Below are positions 47,601-62,600 of a stretch of DNA of 64,000 nt, in pieces. Both the position numbers and the translations under genes were made by a program. Source of the DNA: Prochilodus magdalenae (Eukaryota > Chordata > Actinopteri > Characiformes > Prochilodontidae). A model generated the notes under the pieces. It was given only the letters and a program-made list of their open reading frames with translations, did no database searches and was not told the origin of the DNA. The stretch spans positions 62,001 through 126,000 of the forward strand of contig JAMWET010000138.1 of the NCBI GenBank assembly GCA_024036415.1. Reading direction: 5' to 3'. Each line of letters opens with the position of its first letter. The stretch's first letter is position 1.

Positions 47601-50600
47601 CCACGTCCATATTATTACATATGTTTAAAACTACTTGGATTGTGAAAAGCAGAAAATGCAACCAACCTGCACAAGACTGTACTTTGCAGGTGTTTACAGG
47701 ACACATGGAATATCTCTGCAGATTTTGTGACCAGCTGAACACAGGTCTCAGAAAAAGACAGTGTGTGAACACGCCATATTTATGTAGGTGTTAGGCCTCG
47801 TGGTTATTTTGACTGGAAAGTAAATACTGTACATTCTTCATTAAAAGAATAGTTCCATAAATAGTTGCACCCAGAAGGACCATATAACCGACATGAACAA
47901 TTTGACTTACATGCTAGGCCGCACATATGATGTAAGCGCACCTAACTGTACCTAACTGACCCAACAGAAATGATGCAGACATTCAGTGAGCATGAGTAAT
48001 GTCCTCCATGTGTGGCAGCACCATTGTATCAGCTGCCATTAGTGCCAGCACAATTGGCAGATGGCTGTATGACGCTGGACTACATGCACGCAGACCGTTA
48101 TGATGACCATTCCCTTAACACCACGTCAATGTCACCACAGACTGCAATGGTGTCATGGCAGACTGTCCTAAAGTAACTCAGAATGGCAGCGGCTCATCTT
48201 CAGTGATGAGTCTTTCGTCTTGGTGAAAACAAAACCATGTGGGGACACCAAGGCAGCACTGAGCTTTTGTTGAAAACGCTTTGTTGTCACGTGTCACACG
48301 TCCAGAAGGCTTGGTGTTACTACACCTCCACCCCTACTGCAACATCTGCAGGAATTGTGGGAGAATATTCAAGCTGTTTGCTATGGATTATTGCAGAACA
48401 CTATTCAGAAGCTCTACAACTCCATGCCAAGACGTCTGGCATGTTGTAGCAAACATGGGGACCAGATGCCATGAGAGACACTACTTCTGTATGTGTAGCT
48501 CAATAATTATTGCCCATATCAGTCTAAATTTATCATTATTTATTGTTCCTGGTAACCTTCATCTTCCTTCCTAATAGCTTTCAATCCGATACTTCCTTCT
48601 GTGTATTTATTTCCAATGCTGTGCATATAACTTTGTAATACATATCTATATGCTATGGTATCTTGTAAATGTCTCTTTAAGGGGAGGAGCATTTTCTGTC
48701 TTTGGATCCAATTTGCTGTCTACACTTTTAAAAATCAATGTTATATTCAGGTTATTAATATACATAATACATCATATAACTGAATTGTGATTGTGTCTTT
48801 GTCAGGAACGGCTTTGTATGTATACAATGATGCAGTTTTCACAGCAGAAGACTGGAATGGGATTCAAGAGATTGCTAGGAGCAGGAAAAGAGAGGACCCT
48901 TTGAAAGTTGGACGATTTGGCATTGGATTCAACTCTGTTTACCACATAACAGGTGATGGGGATGGGGAGTGCATCAGGCAGTTCCTAATTAAAAATAAGA
49001 TTGTGTAGTTCACCTTTAAGACTGGAACTTCATTCATTCAGCACAACCTGTAAATATGAGCAGATAGTCTGATTATGTTTTTGTATTGTCATAAATCCCA
49101 TTTAAATTTTATTCTGCCCCTTCTCCTTTCAGATGTTCCAAGCATATTTAGTGGGGATCAAATTGGGATGCTGGACCCTCATCAGATGCTGTTTGGAGTG
49201 CATGAGTCTGGTCAATGCTGGAACCTGAAGTCAGACATAAAGGAGATAATGGAGCTTAATGACCAGTTTGCTCCATTCCTGGGCCTGTTTGGCAGCTCAG
49301 AGAAGACTATTAAAGAGGGCAATTTTCCAGGAACGCTTTTCCGCTTTCCCCTCCGCATGAAACCGTCTCAGCTAAGTGGCAACATCTACAATAAAGAGAA
49401 AGTTTTAGAGCTTTTTGAGTCCTTCAAAGCTGATGCAGACACAGTGCTGCTCTTCCTGAAGAGCGTACAGAAGGTCTCTCTGCATGTGCGTGAGTCAGAT
49501 GGTACCGAACGGATGCTCTTCCAGGTCACAGCAGGAGAGGATGCTGAACACAAGCTTGAGCGGCCCAACTCGCTGAAAACACTTGGCTTGGCCATAGACA
49601 GCTACAGCAATGGTGTGCCAAGTGATTCGGTCACCTGTGCAACATATCAGCTGACCATTGAGGTACAGGATGAAACAGCCAAGGAGAGCCAGAAGACCAC
49701 TTGGCTGGTTTGTAATGGTGTCGGTGGGCGAGGCATGTGCGGTGAACTGGATTCCCTTGCAGATGATTTGAAATTTATCCCAACCATTGGCATAGCATTA
49801 CCTCTGACACTTCTTGATGAGGACAAGGGAGCAACTTCCAGCTTTTCAGGGCGAGCATTCTGTTTCCTTCCACTTCCCCTGGGCGAAGAAAGTATGACAG
49901 GGTTACCAGTACATGTCAGTGGCTTCTTTGGCCTGACTGACAACCGTAGGAGCATCAAGTGGCGAGAGGTGGACCAGTGGAGGGACCCTTCAGCCCTCTG
50001 GAATGAACTACTCGTTGTAACGGTCATCCCAAGGGCTTACTACACACTCATCATGGAGACGATTAAGCGTGTTCAGACCAAGAAGGACCAAGATTTCCCG
50101 CTTTCACCCAGAGGCATTTATGGAGCCTGGCCTGATCCCAACAAGATACGCCCACACTGGAGACCTATTCTTGAACCCCTGTTCCATGACTTGCTCCAGC
50201 AGCCAGTCATCTACTCCCTCAGCAGCACTTGGGTCCAAGTGGATGACACTGTGTTTTCAGAGCTGGACTCCACAAATGACAGCACAGAGACAATAATCAA
50301 ATACCTCCAGAGCTCAGGGATGACGCTGGCCCAAGTGCCAACCACCATTGCAGCGGTCCTATCCACATTTGTCACCAAACCTGATAGCCTAAAGAAAGTG
50401 ACCCCTTCTTTTGTAAGGCAGATGCTGAGGAAAGCTAGGCACAAAGGGTCCTCCCAGGAGAAACTGCTTCTGCTTGAGTTTATCCTCAGCGATGCCTGTT
50501 ACAGTGACCTCATTGGACTGGAGCTGCTCCCTTTGCAAAATGAGACTTTTGTTGCGTTTTCCTCCTCTGTGAGTGACAAGGATGCTGTGTATATTGCCTC

Positions 50601-53600
50601 AGAGGAGTATCCAAGGTAATGATGGATCACTTACTTGATGCACATTAATAGGTATGCACGGAAATGAAAATTCATTTAATGAAACCAAAATTTGACCAAG
50701 ACCCAACTGGACAAAAAGGAACGTTTTTGTTAATTTGCTGTTTTATTTAAGCTTTAGAAATAACATACTAACCAAAGAAGCTAGTAGGTAATAAGGAACA
50801 TACACACATACACACAGGTGATCATCCATTAAAATGAATTCCATGATTTTTTGAAGATGCTCCTCACTATTGCATGGAATTTTCGGGATTTTAATAGCAC
50901 CTTCACTCTGTTCATTCTGAATCTGCCAAACTGTTTAAACACGTCTGTCCTGACCAGTACCACATAGTAAATAGCATTTCCACTTTCCAATACTCTTTAA
51001 AAGATTTAAACACTTTTTATGTATTTATTTATTAATTTATTTTCATTATTATTTTGGACACAATTTTTTCTCTTTTAATCAAAATCCAAAATACCACTTT
51101 TAATTGTCCATAGTTTTGGTGTTTTACGCACATTTGTACAGATATATTATCATAATGTTTGTTATAATATGAAAAACAAATAAACCTATATTTCCTCAAC
51201 AGGTCCCTTTATCCAGGCTTGGAAGGAAGATTCATACTAGAAAGCATTGCCCCTCAAGTCATGAACAGCCTGAAAGAAGCAGCCAAAAGCAGAGGTAAAT
51301 AAAAAAAACATAGGATCACATGTATTATTCCATTACAGCAGTGAGCTAACTTACATTTACCCTCTTACAGCCATGCTAAAGCTAAGGCCTGTGGGCACGT
51401 TGGTAATATCTTGAGCTTGCAGGGATATTTTGACTTTGTGTGGGACTCAGGCCTCAACATGACAATGTCAAAAGGGAGCGATTATGTTTGCTGAATTTAT
51501 GAACTTGCGCTTGGAGAGTGTAGTTCCTCACATCTCTGTGGTCTCCCTGTGCTTTTCACGAAGCTATTTCAAGTCAGTAAAAAATGTTTCATAATGTCGG
51601 TTGTTGCTGACAGGGCTGTGAAGGCAGGGACCAACATATAACATTGTTGCATTGAGTTTGAAAGTTGCACTGCAGGGTTTGAACCAAACAGTTACAGTAT
51701 TATTAGCAGAGGTGGGTAAAAATCTGAAATATCTATATGCAAGTAAAAAATATTGCTGCGTCTCTGAAACCAGTGGTGTAAAAGTGACTTTCCAGAAAAT
51801 AAGCACTTTGAGTAAAACAGTCCCAAAACTCCTAAAGTATTCATCTTCTGAAATATGTTGTAGTTTTATTCCCTAATTTAACACACATAGTTGACAGTAA
51901 AAAGACGTTGTTTATTCGTTACTTAGCATCAGAACTAAGAACTAAGAGCCACTTGTGTTTGTGCATCTTTGTACCTTGTGTGGCGCAGACATATCACACC
52001 AGATCACACTGTTTCTTTAGTTCCATCGTTTTGACCAGTCTGAACAATTCACCTGCCTAAAACCTTTAGGTCTTGGTTCGTGTGAACGTCTGGTTTGGTA
52101 TCAGTTCACTGCTGGTGGAAATGCATGTCAACATCAGATCATGCTTTTCAGTGTGCCAATCATGTGCTCTTGATAGAATCTTGTTTCAACCTTTCAGAAT
52201 GAACTGGTGCAGATAACAGTATACAACCAATAACATCATAGAATACCAAAGCATTTGGAACATGGACCCTGGAAAAAACACTCATCGTCAAAAATACTTG
52301 CACCCAGAAGGAAGTGTCAGATTGCAGTGTTATTCAGAAGTAGGATAATGGTTACTAAGTATTAAAGAAATTATTAAAAATAAATAATAAAATAGACTAA
52401 TATGGACAATATTTTTTGAGCTACACCTCCGGCCGCCATGTTTGCTATTGCAACATGCATATGTCTCAGCAGGTATTTCCCAAGGTTGTCCTGCAATAAT
52501 ATTAGTAAATAAAGTTATTCTTTTCAATTCAAATTTACAAAGCAAGAAACAAAGAAAAAAAGTAGAATGTGAGTAAGGTTTATTTTTTATTGCTTCGATT
52601 GTCACAGCCAATTACCGTACATCCCCAATTTGTGCTGTTGTGTAATCAACTAAACCAGATGAAGGGGACAAAAAACCCGACCTTGGGTTATATTAGAAGA
52701 ACCAAGCTGTAAAAAAACTGCCTAAATGATAATAAATGATTTAAAGACTGTCCACACAAACGTACATGAGTGGAAATAAAATGACACAGAACTGAATAAA
52801 TATAACTAGTTGCTATCCAGCCCTGATTGTTAGAAAATACAAAATGTAATACAGTTTATAGAATCTGTTGTGAATGCTTCATTTGGTTTGATGTAATCAT
52901 GCTTTGTCATGTGCAGTATATATATATATATATTTTTTTTAACTCATTCCTTTTAATCCTGATCCTGGTTTTTTAATTTCGATCCCAGTTCAGCAATATC
53001 TTTGGGGTTGTTCAGGTAAGTACTCTGTGTGTTGTGTCATGCCTGTAGAGGCGGAGAAGGGATTCCCCTCTACAAATGATTGCAGTTTCAGTATTCTTTA
53101 TTTGCAGTGCTAAATATCATAGCCAAACATAACCTGATCGAAACTGTGCCGTACTTACGCTTTTGCTAGATCGTAATGCCAAAATCATGAGTAGAAAACC
53201 TATCTCAGATTTAATTCAAATGTGAAGTTCAGGGAAACTAACTATCCCCAGTGACCCAGCTCAATGTTAACCTGCGCGATACCATTTTATGTGTTTACAG
53301 CATGTAAAGCATGTCAGCAAAGTTCATTGTGGGATTTGTGCTCTTTCTCTTGCTGTGGATGTTACAGCTATCCACAATCTTTATATCTTCTGCTTGACTG
53401 TTTGTGCAGTGATTGTAATTTTTTGAAATGATGTGTGTACTTATTATACACTGCTGTGCAAAACAGAGACCATCTGACCGTTATTTCATTTTGTGTCAAA
53501 GTGGCCGTTAAGTAAAACCTCTTAATTTTTTTAATTAAAAATGTTCCACTTGCATATCTGCACTGGGAGAACACAGTTCAGTGCTATGGGTCTGCAAGAA

Positions 53601-56600
53601 TGTGCAGCTGTCAGGCATCACTAAGAATACCACACAGACAAATGAAGAACATTTGCAAATCAAGCAAAGAAGCTGCTGGTGTACTCAGAACAATAAGCTT
53701 GCCCATCCGAGAGCCCAGACCTCAGATTCTAGAATCTAAGACAGAACTTTGGAGGTGGGGAAAAATATCCCTTCAGACAAGAATTAAAGCTGTAATAGTG
53801 ACAATAGATGGACATCCTAAATAAATGTAGTTATTTTTGGTTACTTGTTTTCTGCTGTTTGATGCTAAAAAATAACAGGCCAGTTTGACTAAATTAAGGA
53901 TGGACTCTGACTTTTGCACAGCACTGTATATTATTTTACATTACGTGTGTTCTATGATCTGTTTTCACTTTAAAGTGGAGGAAGCATTGTGTTCATCTTA
54001 AATAAGTGCACTGTTTGTGCTAACTGATACAACTACTACTGCTCTGCACTTAGTCACCACCAACATTACTTTATAAATATGTTGTATTAGTATACTATTT
54101 ATTACTGAATCAGAAAAAATACCTAATTGAGTCCAAATATGACATATCGGGCTTGACATTAGCTTCACTCTGTGTTTCTCAGTCTAGCCTGGTCAACATC
54201 CCTGCTCCCAGCACTGAGCCATAGAATCATGAGCTCTGAAAATGTGATAGACTTGTGCTGTTTGCTCGGATAGAACAGAACAACAACAAGTCTTTCAGGA
54301 CTAGGTTAGGAAACAAGGCCCTAGCTTCATCACTTACACATGCTTTCTTTACTTTTAAACATTTGTATAATGTGTGCAGCACAATAAAATGAAGATGTGC
54401 TTGTTACTGGAATCATAAAGTAATCAGTATGCTTGATATTTCCTCACACTGATTTCTGGACTAATAAAAGCTAACAAAATGAATCTAGAACACTTGGTCA
54501 GAGTGTGTTAAAAGACACTCGCTTACTGTGAAAAGTAAGTGGAAGAATGTGATTTATTAACTCCGCTTTACAGCAAAATCATGAGGGCTAAAATGACACC
54601 GAGAATATTCCATTGCAAAGGACAGGAAACATTTTCTCCATACAAAGCATGTTTGATGAATAGCTAAATCTAAATTTCCCTGATTTCTTTCAGGAAGGCC
54701 GTGCACTCAGGTTCAAGTTCTGACCCCAGAGAGATCAGCACGTCTCATCAAAGAAATCCTTACGACAGCTTGGCCTTCCCGAGAGTTTTCTGTACAGTGG
54801 AATCCTGGTGATCAGGACATGAAGCACCCCTCATCATCTTGGATTCGAATGGTTTGGAAACATCTCTACATTAATTTTCCTGATGACCTTAGTACCTTTG
54901 AAGACATGCCTTTGATTCCAGATGTGCCACTGAATGACAGTATAGAATCGTTGGATCTTTTGCGCCTCAAGACTCCATCTCCCATCATTATTGTGCATGA
55001 AGAAGAGGGCCCTGTCTCTGAGGTCCTACTTGAAGTCATAAAAAAGATTGGAGGAGTTGTCTTGAAAGAGCTGGATCCATGTTTGCAACATCCACAGTTG
55101 AGAAATTACATCCATCAACTGTCTCCAAGTGCTCTAATGCAAATTATGGACAGGGGCTCATCCCAGAGGCTGGTTAGTCAAGTATCAGCACTCTCCCTCA
55201 AACAAAAGACTGCCTTGAGACGTTTCTTGGCTGGTGTTACGGATGTCACCGAGAAGGAAAAACGCATCGTTCAAGAGCTCCCCATATTTGTGAAAGCGGG
55301 GCAATACTCAGAGAAAGGCACTCCATCGTTTACCTCTCTGAAGGGAGCCAGAGCATTGCACCATACTGCCAAGTATCCTGCAGATGTTAAGCTATCCATC
55401 AATGTAGTTGACAGCAGCGATGAGGCAACTATCCGTCTCATTGGGCTGTTAAATGTGGAGCAGATTAAGAGCACCGAATTGGTGAAGGTGATCGTTCAGG
55501 ACATTGAGAAAGGGTTCTACACCAAAGAAGAAGTTAAGAAGATTATGCTCTGGGCCCTCACTCATTTGTCATATCTCAAGAATGAAAACAAAGCAGTGAT
55601 CACCTGGCTTTCCTCTCTAAAGTTCATGTATTCCTCTTCAGGAAAACCACTTGCGGCAACAGACTTTTTTGATCCTGAGCTGGAAATACTGCAAAATCTC
55701 TTCTACATGGAAGAAAAGACAAGATTTCCTCCAAACACATACACGTTATCAGCTGATGTTCTTCATTCTCTAAGGCAGTTAGGGCTCAAGAATGAAGTGC
55801 AGCTTACTGAAAAAGATGTACTTCAGATTGCCCAGAAAATTGAGGAGTTAGAGGAAAGTCCTAAGCCAGAGTGGGAGCCTCTTCTGAAGAAGGCAAAAAC
55901 CCTCCTTACTATCCTGAACAAACAAACAAAGTTGGTGAAGTCTTCAGAAGCTCAGGCGTCCCTACAGAAATTGAAATGGGTACCTGTCTGTAAAGACCGA
56001 CCTTTAAATTACCCCAAGTCTCTTGCCTGGAAGGGAGACTCTTGTAATATTTCTTCCCTCTCTGAAATGTCTGACATATCTCATGCAGTGCTTGTTGGTT
56101 CTTCTGTAGCACTGGTGGAAAGAACATCTGCCGGCATGAAAAAAGCCCTGAAGTTATCCACGGATCCCCAGGTCGACCAAGTGCTTCAGCATTTAAAAGC
56201 AGTAAATGACTGGCACAGATCTCAAGCATTCACCACAGAGGATTGGTATCAGTTCCAGCAGATACTTTTTGAAATCTATGATTTCATGCAAGCTCACTTA
56301 GAGAATGCAAGAGAAGCAGTGAAGTCTTTGCCCTTCGACTGGGTTTGGACAGGGAAAACATTTGCATCTCCTGGCCACACTGTACTGAAGCCTATACCGG
56401 ATCTGGATCTACAACCCTACTTGTACTCATTACCAAAGACCATTGCCAAGTTCCACAAGCTTTTCAAATTCTGTGGTTCCATTGATGAAGTGGTTCCCAC
56501 TCATGTGTTTGACGTGGTTAAGACAATTCAAGAAAGGAGTGAACAGGAAATGTCAAAAGAAGAAAGCAAACACAATCTTCTACTACTGATCAACATCTTA

Positions 56601-59600
56601 CGTTGGCTTTACAACAACCAAATAGCAGTGGATGTTGACATGCATGTGCCAATTTTTTGCTACAAAGATCCGAGCAAATTGGTCATGAAGCCAATTCATG
56701 AATGCACTTACTGTGACATTAAAGTTGATGACTTGAATGATTTGCTTGATGATACCTCAGAGCCCATCATCCTTGTGCATGATGACATCCCCATGAAAAC
56801 TGCAGAGTGGTTGAGAGTTCCTTGTTTGAGTACAAGGCTCATAAACCCAGAGAACCTTGGATTCGAGCAGTCGGGGCAAAGAGAACCTTTGACTGTGAGG
56901 ATAAAGAATATTCTAGAGGAATATCCATCCGTTGCAGATATCTTCAAAGAGCTCCTGCAGAATGCTGATGATGCAAATGCTACTGAATGCAGTTTTCTAA
57001 TTGACATGAGAAAAAATCTCGATATACGAGAAAACCTTCTGGACCCTGGTATGATCATCTCCCATGGGCCTTCTTTGTGGTCATTCAACAACTCTGTTTT
57101 CTCGGACACAGACTTCCTCAATATAACCCGACTGGGGGGATCCATGAAAAGATGCGAAGCAGACAAGGTAGGCAAATTTGGGTTAGGGTTCAACTCTGTT
57201 TATCATGTGACTGACATACCTATTATCATGAGCAGAGAATTCATGATCATGTTTGATCCTAACATCAATCACATCAGCAAACACATCCGAGACAAATCGA
57301 ACCCAGGCATTAAGATCAACTGGAGCAAACAGCAGAAACGCCTGAGGAAGTTTCCCAACCAATTCAGACCATTCATTAATATCTTCAACTGTCAGCTTCC
57401 GCTGGCACAAGAGTCCCCCTACAAATATGATGGAACGCTTTTCAGGCTCCCATTCAGAACAGAGCAAGAAGCAGCTGTAAGTGAAATTAGCAGCATCTAC
57501 TACAACACCACAGATATCTATTCACTGGTTGATGAATTTAGCATCTGTGGCCATCGACTGATTCTTTTCACACAGCATGTTGGTACAATGGTCCTGAAGT
57601 ACCTAAAATCTGAGGAATCGTGTCCTTCTGCTGCACAGGATGTGGTCACAATAAACAAGAGTGTATGGTCTTCAAAAGCATCATATGGCCCCCTCAGTAT
57701 TCTGAAGTCTGCAGCCAAAGTCATGAAAAAGGTTGCAGCCACCAACAGAGTACCAGCTGATGTTCCTAAGTCTGGCTGCATCATCAGAATAGTGGTAGAG
57801 GAGTACCACAATGTATTCAGACGGATTCTTGATCTACAGTCGCCACTTTTCAGAGGGTCTGAAGAGGATCCATCCTCGTACTTTGAGATGGCAGCGAAAG
57901 GCTCTCAAACCAAGAGGCTGACTGATGAAGTGCCCCAAAAGGGTGTGGAAAACACAAACTGGCTCATTTGTTCATGTATGGATGTGACTGAAGCTCTGAA
58001 GTTCTCCCTGAATGACAGTGGAAAGCGGCTGGGACTGGTGCCATGTGGGGGTGTAGCAGTTCTTCTCTCTGAGGAAGAAAACCGAAAATGGACAGTAAAA
58101 ACGAGCACAAGCCCAATCGGAGAGGTGTTCTGTTACTTACCTCTCCGAATCAAAACTGGACTGCCAGTGCACATAAATGGATGCTTTGCAGTTACATCGA
58201 ATCGTAAAGAAATCTGGAAAACGGACACAAAGGGAGAATGGAACTCCATTTTCATGAGACATGTCATTGTCCAGGCATATTTGGCTGCACTTAATATGCT
58301 GAGAACTATGTCAGAAAACGGGGAACTCCTTGAATACAGTTATTACGCAGCCTGGCCTGACCCTGGTCTTGTACATGATGACTTTAATTTGATTAGCCAA
58401 GGAGTATATCAGGAAATCGCCAAAGGCGGAGATGACGACCATGCGAAAGTCTTCTCCGATGGCAACACCTGGGTGTCAATCAAGTACGTCAGGTTCTTGG
58501 ATGATTCCTTGCTTTGCAGACCCGATGTTGGACCTGCCGCCTTCAAAATATTTATGAAATACCTAAAGAAGTGCGGTTCCCAAGACCTCTGTGCTGTTGA
58601 GCTCCCAGACTGGGTCAAAGAAGGGTTTGATGATGCTGGCTGTAAAGGGAAACTGATGGAGAACACACTTACAGAGAGACAGTTCTTCTCTGATGTCTTC
58701 TTCCCACATATACAAGACATAGACAAAGACCTCCGTGACCCCCTGATGTACTATGTCCTCAACGAAAAATTGGAGGACTTTGCAACCATACTGAAAGAGA
58801 CCCCATGTATTCCATGCTCAGGGCCATCAAATAGACTTGTTCTGCCTTCTCGACTCATACATCCAGAGGGACGGGTTGCCAAACTGTACAACAGCAGTGA
58901 TGGGCGGTTCCCTGAAGGAAGTTTGAAAGACTATCTGAATCCAGTATGCCTAGTCAAGTTAGTGCAGCTGGGTATGGTGAAAGATGACCTTTCATGGGAA
59001 GATTTGACTGAGCGTGCTGAGTCTGTTATCATGCTAAATGATACAGACCATGTGGCGGCGTGTCAGAGGAGCAGCATTCTGCTTAGTCTCATTGATGAGA
59101 AACTGAAAATGAGAGACCCAAGAGGAGAAGAATATGCTGAAAAATTACAAAGCATCAAATTCCTTCCGTTTTTGACAAAGCCCGCTGGCTTTTCACTCCC
59201 TTGGCATGGAAATAATTTCCCCCAGTCAACGATGTTCTCTGCAACAGAACTTTTCACAACAGACCATCAGGACACTGTGTGCTTGATGAAGCCGATCCTG
59301 AACGAGAACTCTCCATCTTTTAAGGGATGTGGTCCGATTTCTCTAGCTGTGAAAGACTTTCTAGGACTGATCAAAAAGCCGGCTGTTGGGTTAGTCGTAA
59401 GCCAACTGAGGGAACTCTCAAAATCATTTGATGGAGTCACACTGTATCAAGAAAACATCACAAACGCTTGTTACAAATACTTACATGAAGAAATGATGCA
59501 GTCCATACCTGCAAAGGAGGAAATTATAGATGAGCTGAAAACATTTTGCTCAATTCTAGTAGAAAACACATACGTCAATCCATCAAAAGTGGCATTTCAC

Positions 59601-62600
59601 TTGAACTTCGATGCAGCTCCGTATCTGTACCAGCTTCCCAACAAGTATAGAAACAGTTGCCGTGAGCTCTTTGAAAATGTGGGTGTACAGCCAAGCTTCT
59701 CAGTTGAAAACTTTTCAGCTGTTCTAGAACTGATCAAGAAGGAATATGGGAGAGGATCGCTCACTGAGGACAACTTTCAGCTATGTCGTAGAATAATCAG
59801 TGAAGGAATATGGAGTTTGATTAGAGACAAAACGCAGGAGTTCTGCCAAAGCAACTATGGACAGATACTCTTGCCTGACAGCAATCTCACTTTGCAACCA
59901 TCTAAGTCACTGTGCTACAATGACTGCCCTTGGATTAAGGTCAGAGACACAGCTGTGAAGTACTGTCATGGAGATATTCCAAGAGAAGTAGCAGTGAAAT
60001 TAGGTGCAGTCCCAAAACGCCACAAAGCCTTGGAAAGATATGCTTCTAATATCTGTTTCACCACTCTTGGAAGTGAGTTTGGGCAAAAGGAGAAACTCAC
60101 TAGCCGAATCAAGAGCATCCTTAATGCTTACCCGTCAGAGAAGGAGATGCTGAAGGAGCTCCTTCAGAATGCAGATGATGCCAAAGCAACAGAGATATAC
60201 TTTGTCTTTGATCCCAGAACGCATTCAACTGACCGAATATTTGATGACAAGTGGGTACCCATGCAAGGCCCATCACTCTGTGTGTTCAACAATCAGCCAT
60301 TTACAGAGGACGATATCAGGGGGATCCAGAATCTCGGTCGAGGGACAAAAGAGGCAAACCCTGGCAAAACTGGCCAGTATGGTATTGGATTCAACTCTGT
60401 GTATCACATCACTGACTGTCCATCTTTCATCTCTAATAATGACATTCTTTGCATCTTTGATCCACATGCACGTTACGCACCTGGGGCAACGTCTGCTAGC
60501 CCAGGGCGAATGTTCCGAGATTTGGATTCTGACTTCAGGTCACAGTTTTCTGATGTCCTGAACTTGTATTTGGGAAATTATTTCAAACTGGAGCGCAGCA
60601 CAATGTTCCGCTTTCCAATACGCAGTGTAGAAATGGCAAAAATTTCGGAGATCAGCTCAGTGCCTGCCTCAGACAGAATGGTCCAAAATCTCCTGGATAA
60701 ATTGCGAGCCGATGGTGCAGAGCTGCTTATGTTTTTGAACCACATGGAAAAAATTTCTATATGTGAAATAGAGCATGGAACAGCGGAACTGAAAACACTG
60801 TATTCTGTGACTGCAAAAATCACAGATGGCGATCGTCTTAAACGCAAGCAATTCCATGCTTCTGTAGTAGACAGTGTGACAAAGAAAAAGCAGCTGAGTC
60901 AAATCCCAGTACAGCAAATAACATACTCAATGGACATTGAAGACTCGGATGGGAACTCCACAACCTGGCTGGTGTGCAACAGGTCTGGCTTTTCCGACAT
61001 GGAAAAGGTGTCCAAGAGTGTAATTTCAGCTCACAAAAACGAGGACATTACACTCTTCCCTCGAGGAGGTGTGGCGGCATGCACTAGCCACAACTATAAA
61101 AAGGCTCACCGAGCCTTCTGCTTTCTCCCCCTTTCTCTGGAGACTGGCCTGCCATTTCATGTGAATGGGCATTTTGCTCTAGATTCAGCTAGAAGAAACC
61201 TGTGGAGGGATGACAATGGAGTTGGAGTGAGGAGTGACTGGAACAGTAGTCTAATGACAGCACTGATAGGTCCTGCTTACGTAGAGCTGTTGATACAGCT
61301 GAAACGTAAGCTCTTTCTTGGACCAGATCCCACCATGACAGTTCTTCAGGGAACCCCGATCCATGTTGTCAAAGACATTTTGAGAAAGTTCTTGTTTTTC
61401 TTCCCGGTAAACAGACTTGACATTCAGCCAGACTGGTACTGTTTGGTAAAGGCAATCTATCAGTGCATTCATTCAGACCTGAAAAGACTCCTCCCCGTTG
61501 TCAGAGCACCACATATGGACAACACTGATATGCACTCAGCAGTATACATTTCCTGGGTGAACACCTCCACTTCAACTAAAGGCAGAGCATTCTTTGACAA
61601 CTTGTTACAAGACGAGTTGCAGCACCTGAAAAACACAGAGTACAACATTACCACTCGAAAGTCTGTGGCAGAAAATGTCTACAGGCTCAAGGCCATGCTT
61701 CTGGACAGTGGCTTTAACTTGGTCCACAGTTGTGAGGAAACAGCCAGCCTGTACTTCTGCTTGGAAGATGCAGGTATTCCAGTAAGCTATGTGACACCAG
61801 AAGATGTGCGAAAATTCCTGGGAACGTTCTCATCTCCAGACACATCATGCCAAGTTGGAAAACTGCCCTGTCGGCTCCAGCAGTCTAACTTCAAACTTTT
61901 CCACAGCCTGAAACTTCTGGTGGACTATTGCTTCAAGGACATAGAAGAGGATGACATCAAAATAGAGGGCCTGCCACTGCTTTTGACAATGGACAACATT
62001 TTGCAAGTCTTTGACTCCAAACGGCCAAAATTCCTGTCCACTCATCATGAACTAATCGCCTCCAGGAAAGAGCTGTTCATGCACACCCTGTATATGAGAT
62101 ACAGCAACATTCTTTTCAAAGCAGGTGTAGCGAAGGTCTTTGACGTCAGCAGCTTTGGAGATTTGCTGGGATCTGTCCTCCCTCGAGAGTACAAAACAAG
62201 GGTCTCTGTTAAGTGGAGAGAAAACTATGCAAGTGAATCGTGGCTGAAAAGTGCATGGCACTTCATCAGTGAGAACATTGCTATCAAAGATGAACAGGCA
62301 GATTTTAAGCCAAAATTTGAGACAGTCCTTGACATCCTTAAAGACTGGGCTCTACTACCGGGGATCAAGTTCATGGTGTCAAGCAACAAGTTGGTTGTGC
62401 CAGAATATGATGTTTTATTACCCCTGAGTCTAATGTATGCTGCCATTTTTCCCAATGGACAGAATGACAAAGTCTTCCACACCCTGATGAAAGCAGGCTG
62501 CTTCCAGGTTGCTGTAAACAAAATATGTGCCAAAGAGAATCCAATTTTGCCTCTACTGGCCCAGCACACAGCAAATATAGACAGTCCCTCAAGCGTTCTG

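Larger units (their letters stand above)
51295..54693 (+). other. sacs: sacs intron 8 (3.4 kb)
   Basis: No exon was seen. The intron holds a mariner-like fragment at 52265-52600 (- strand), a TIR-bounded MITE at 53445-53930, a T-rich run near 52930-52945 and otherwise AT-rich unique-looking sequence. It ends with GATTTCTTTCAG. Confidence 0.75.
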
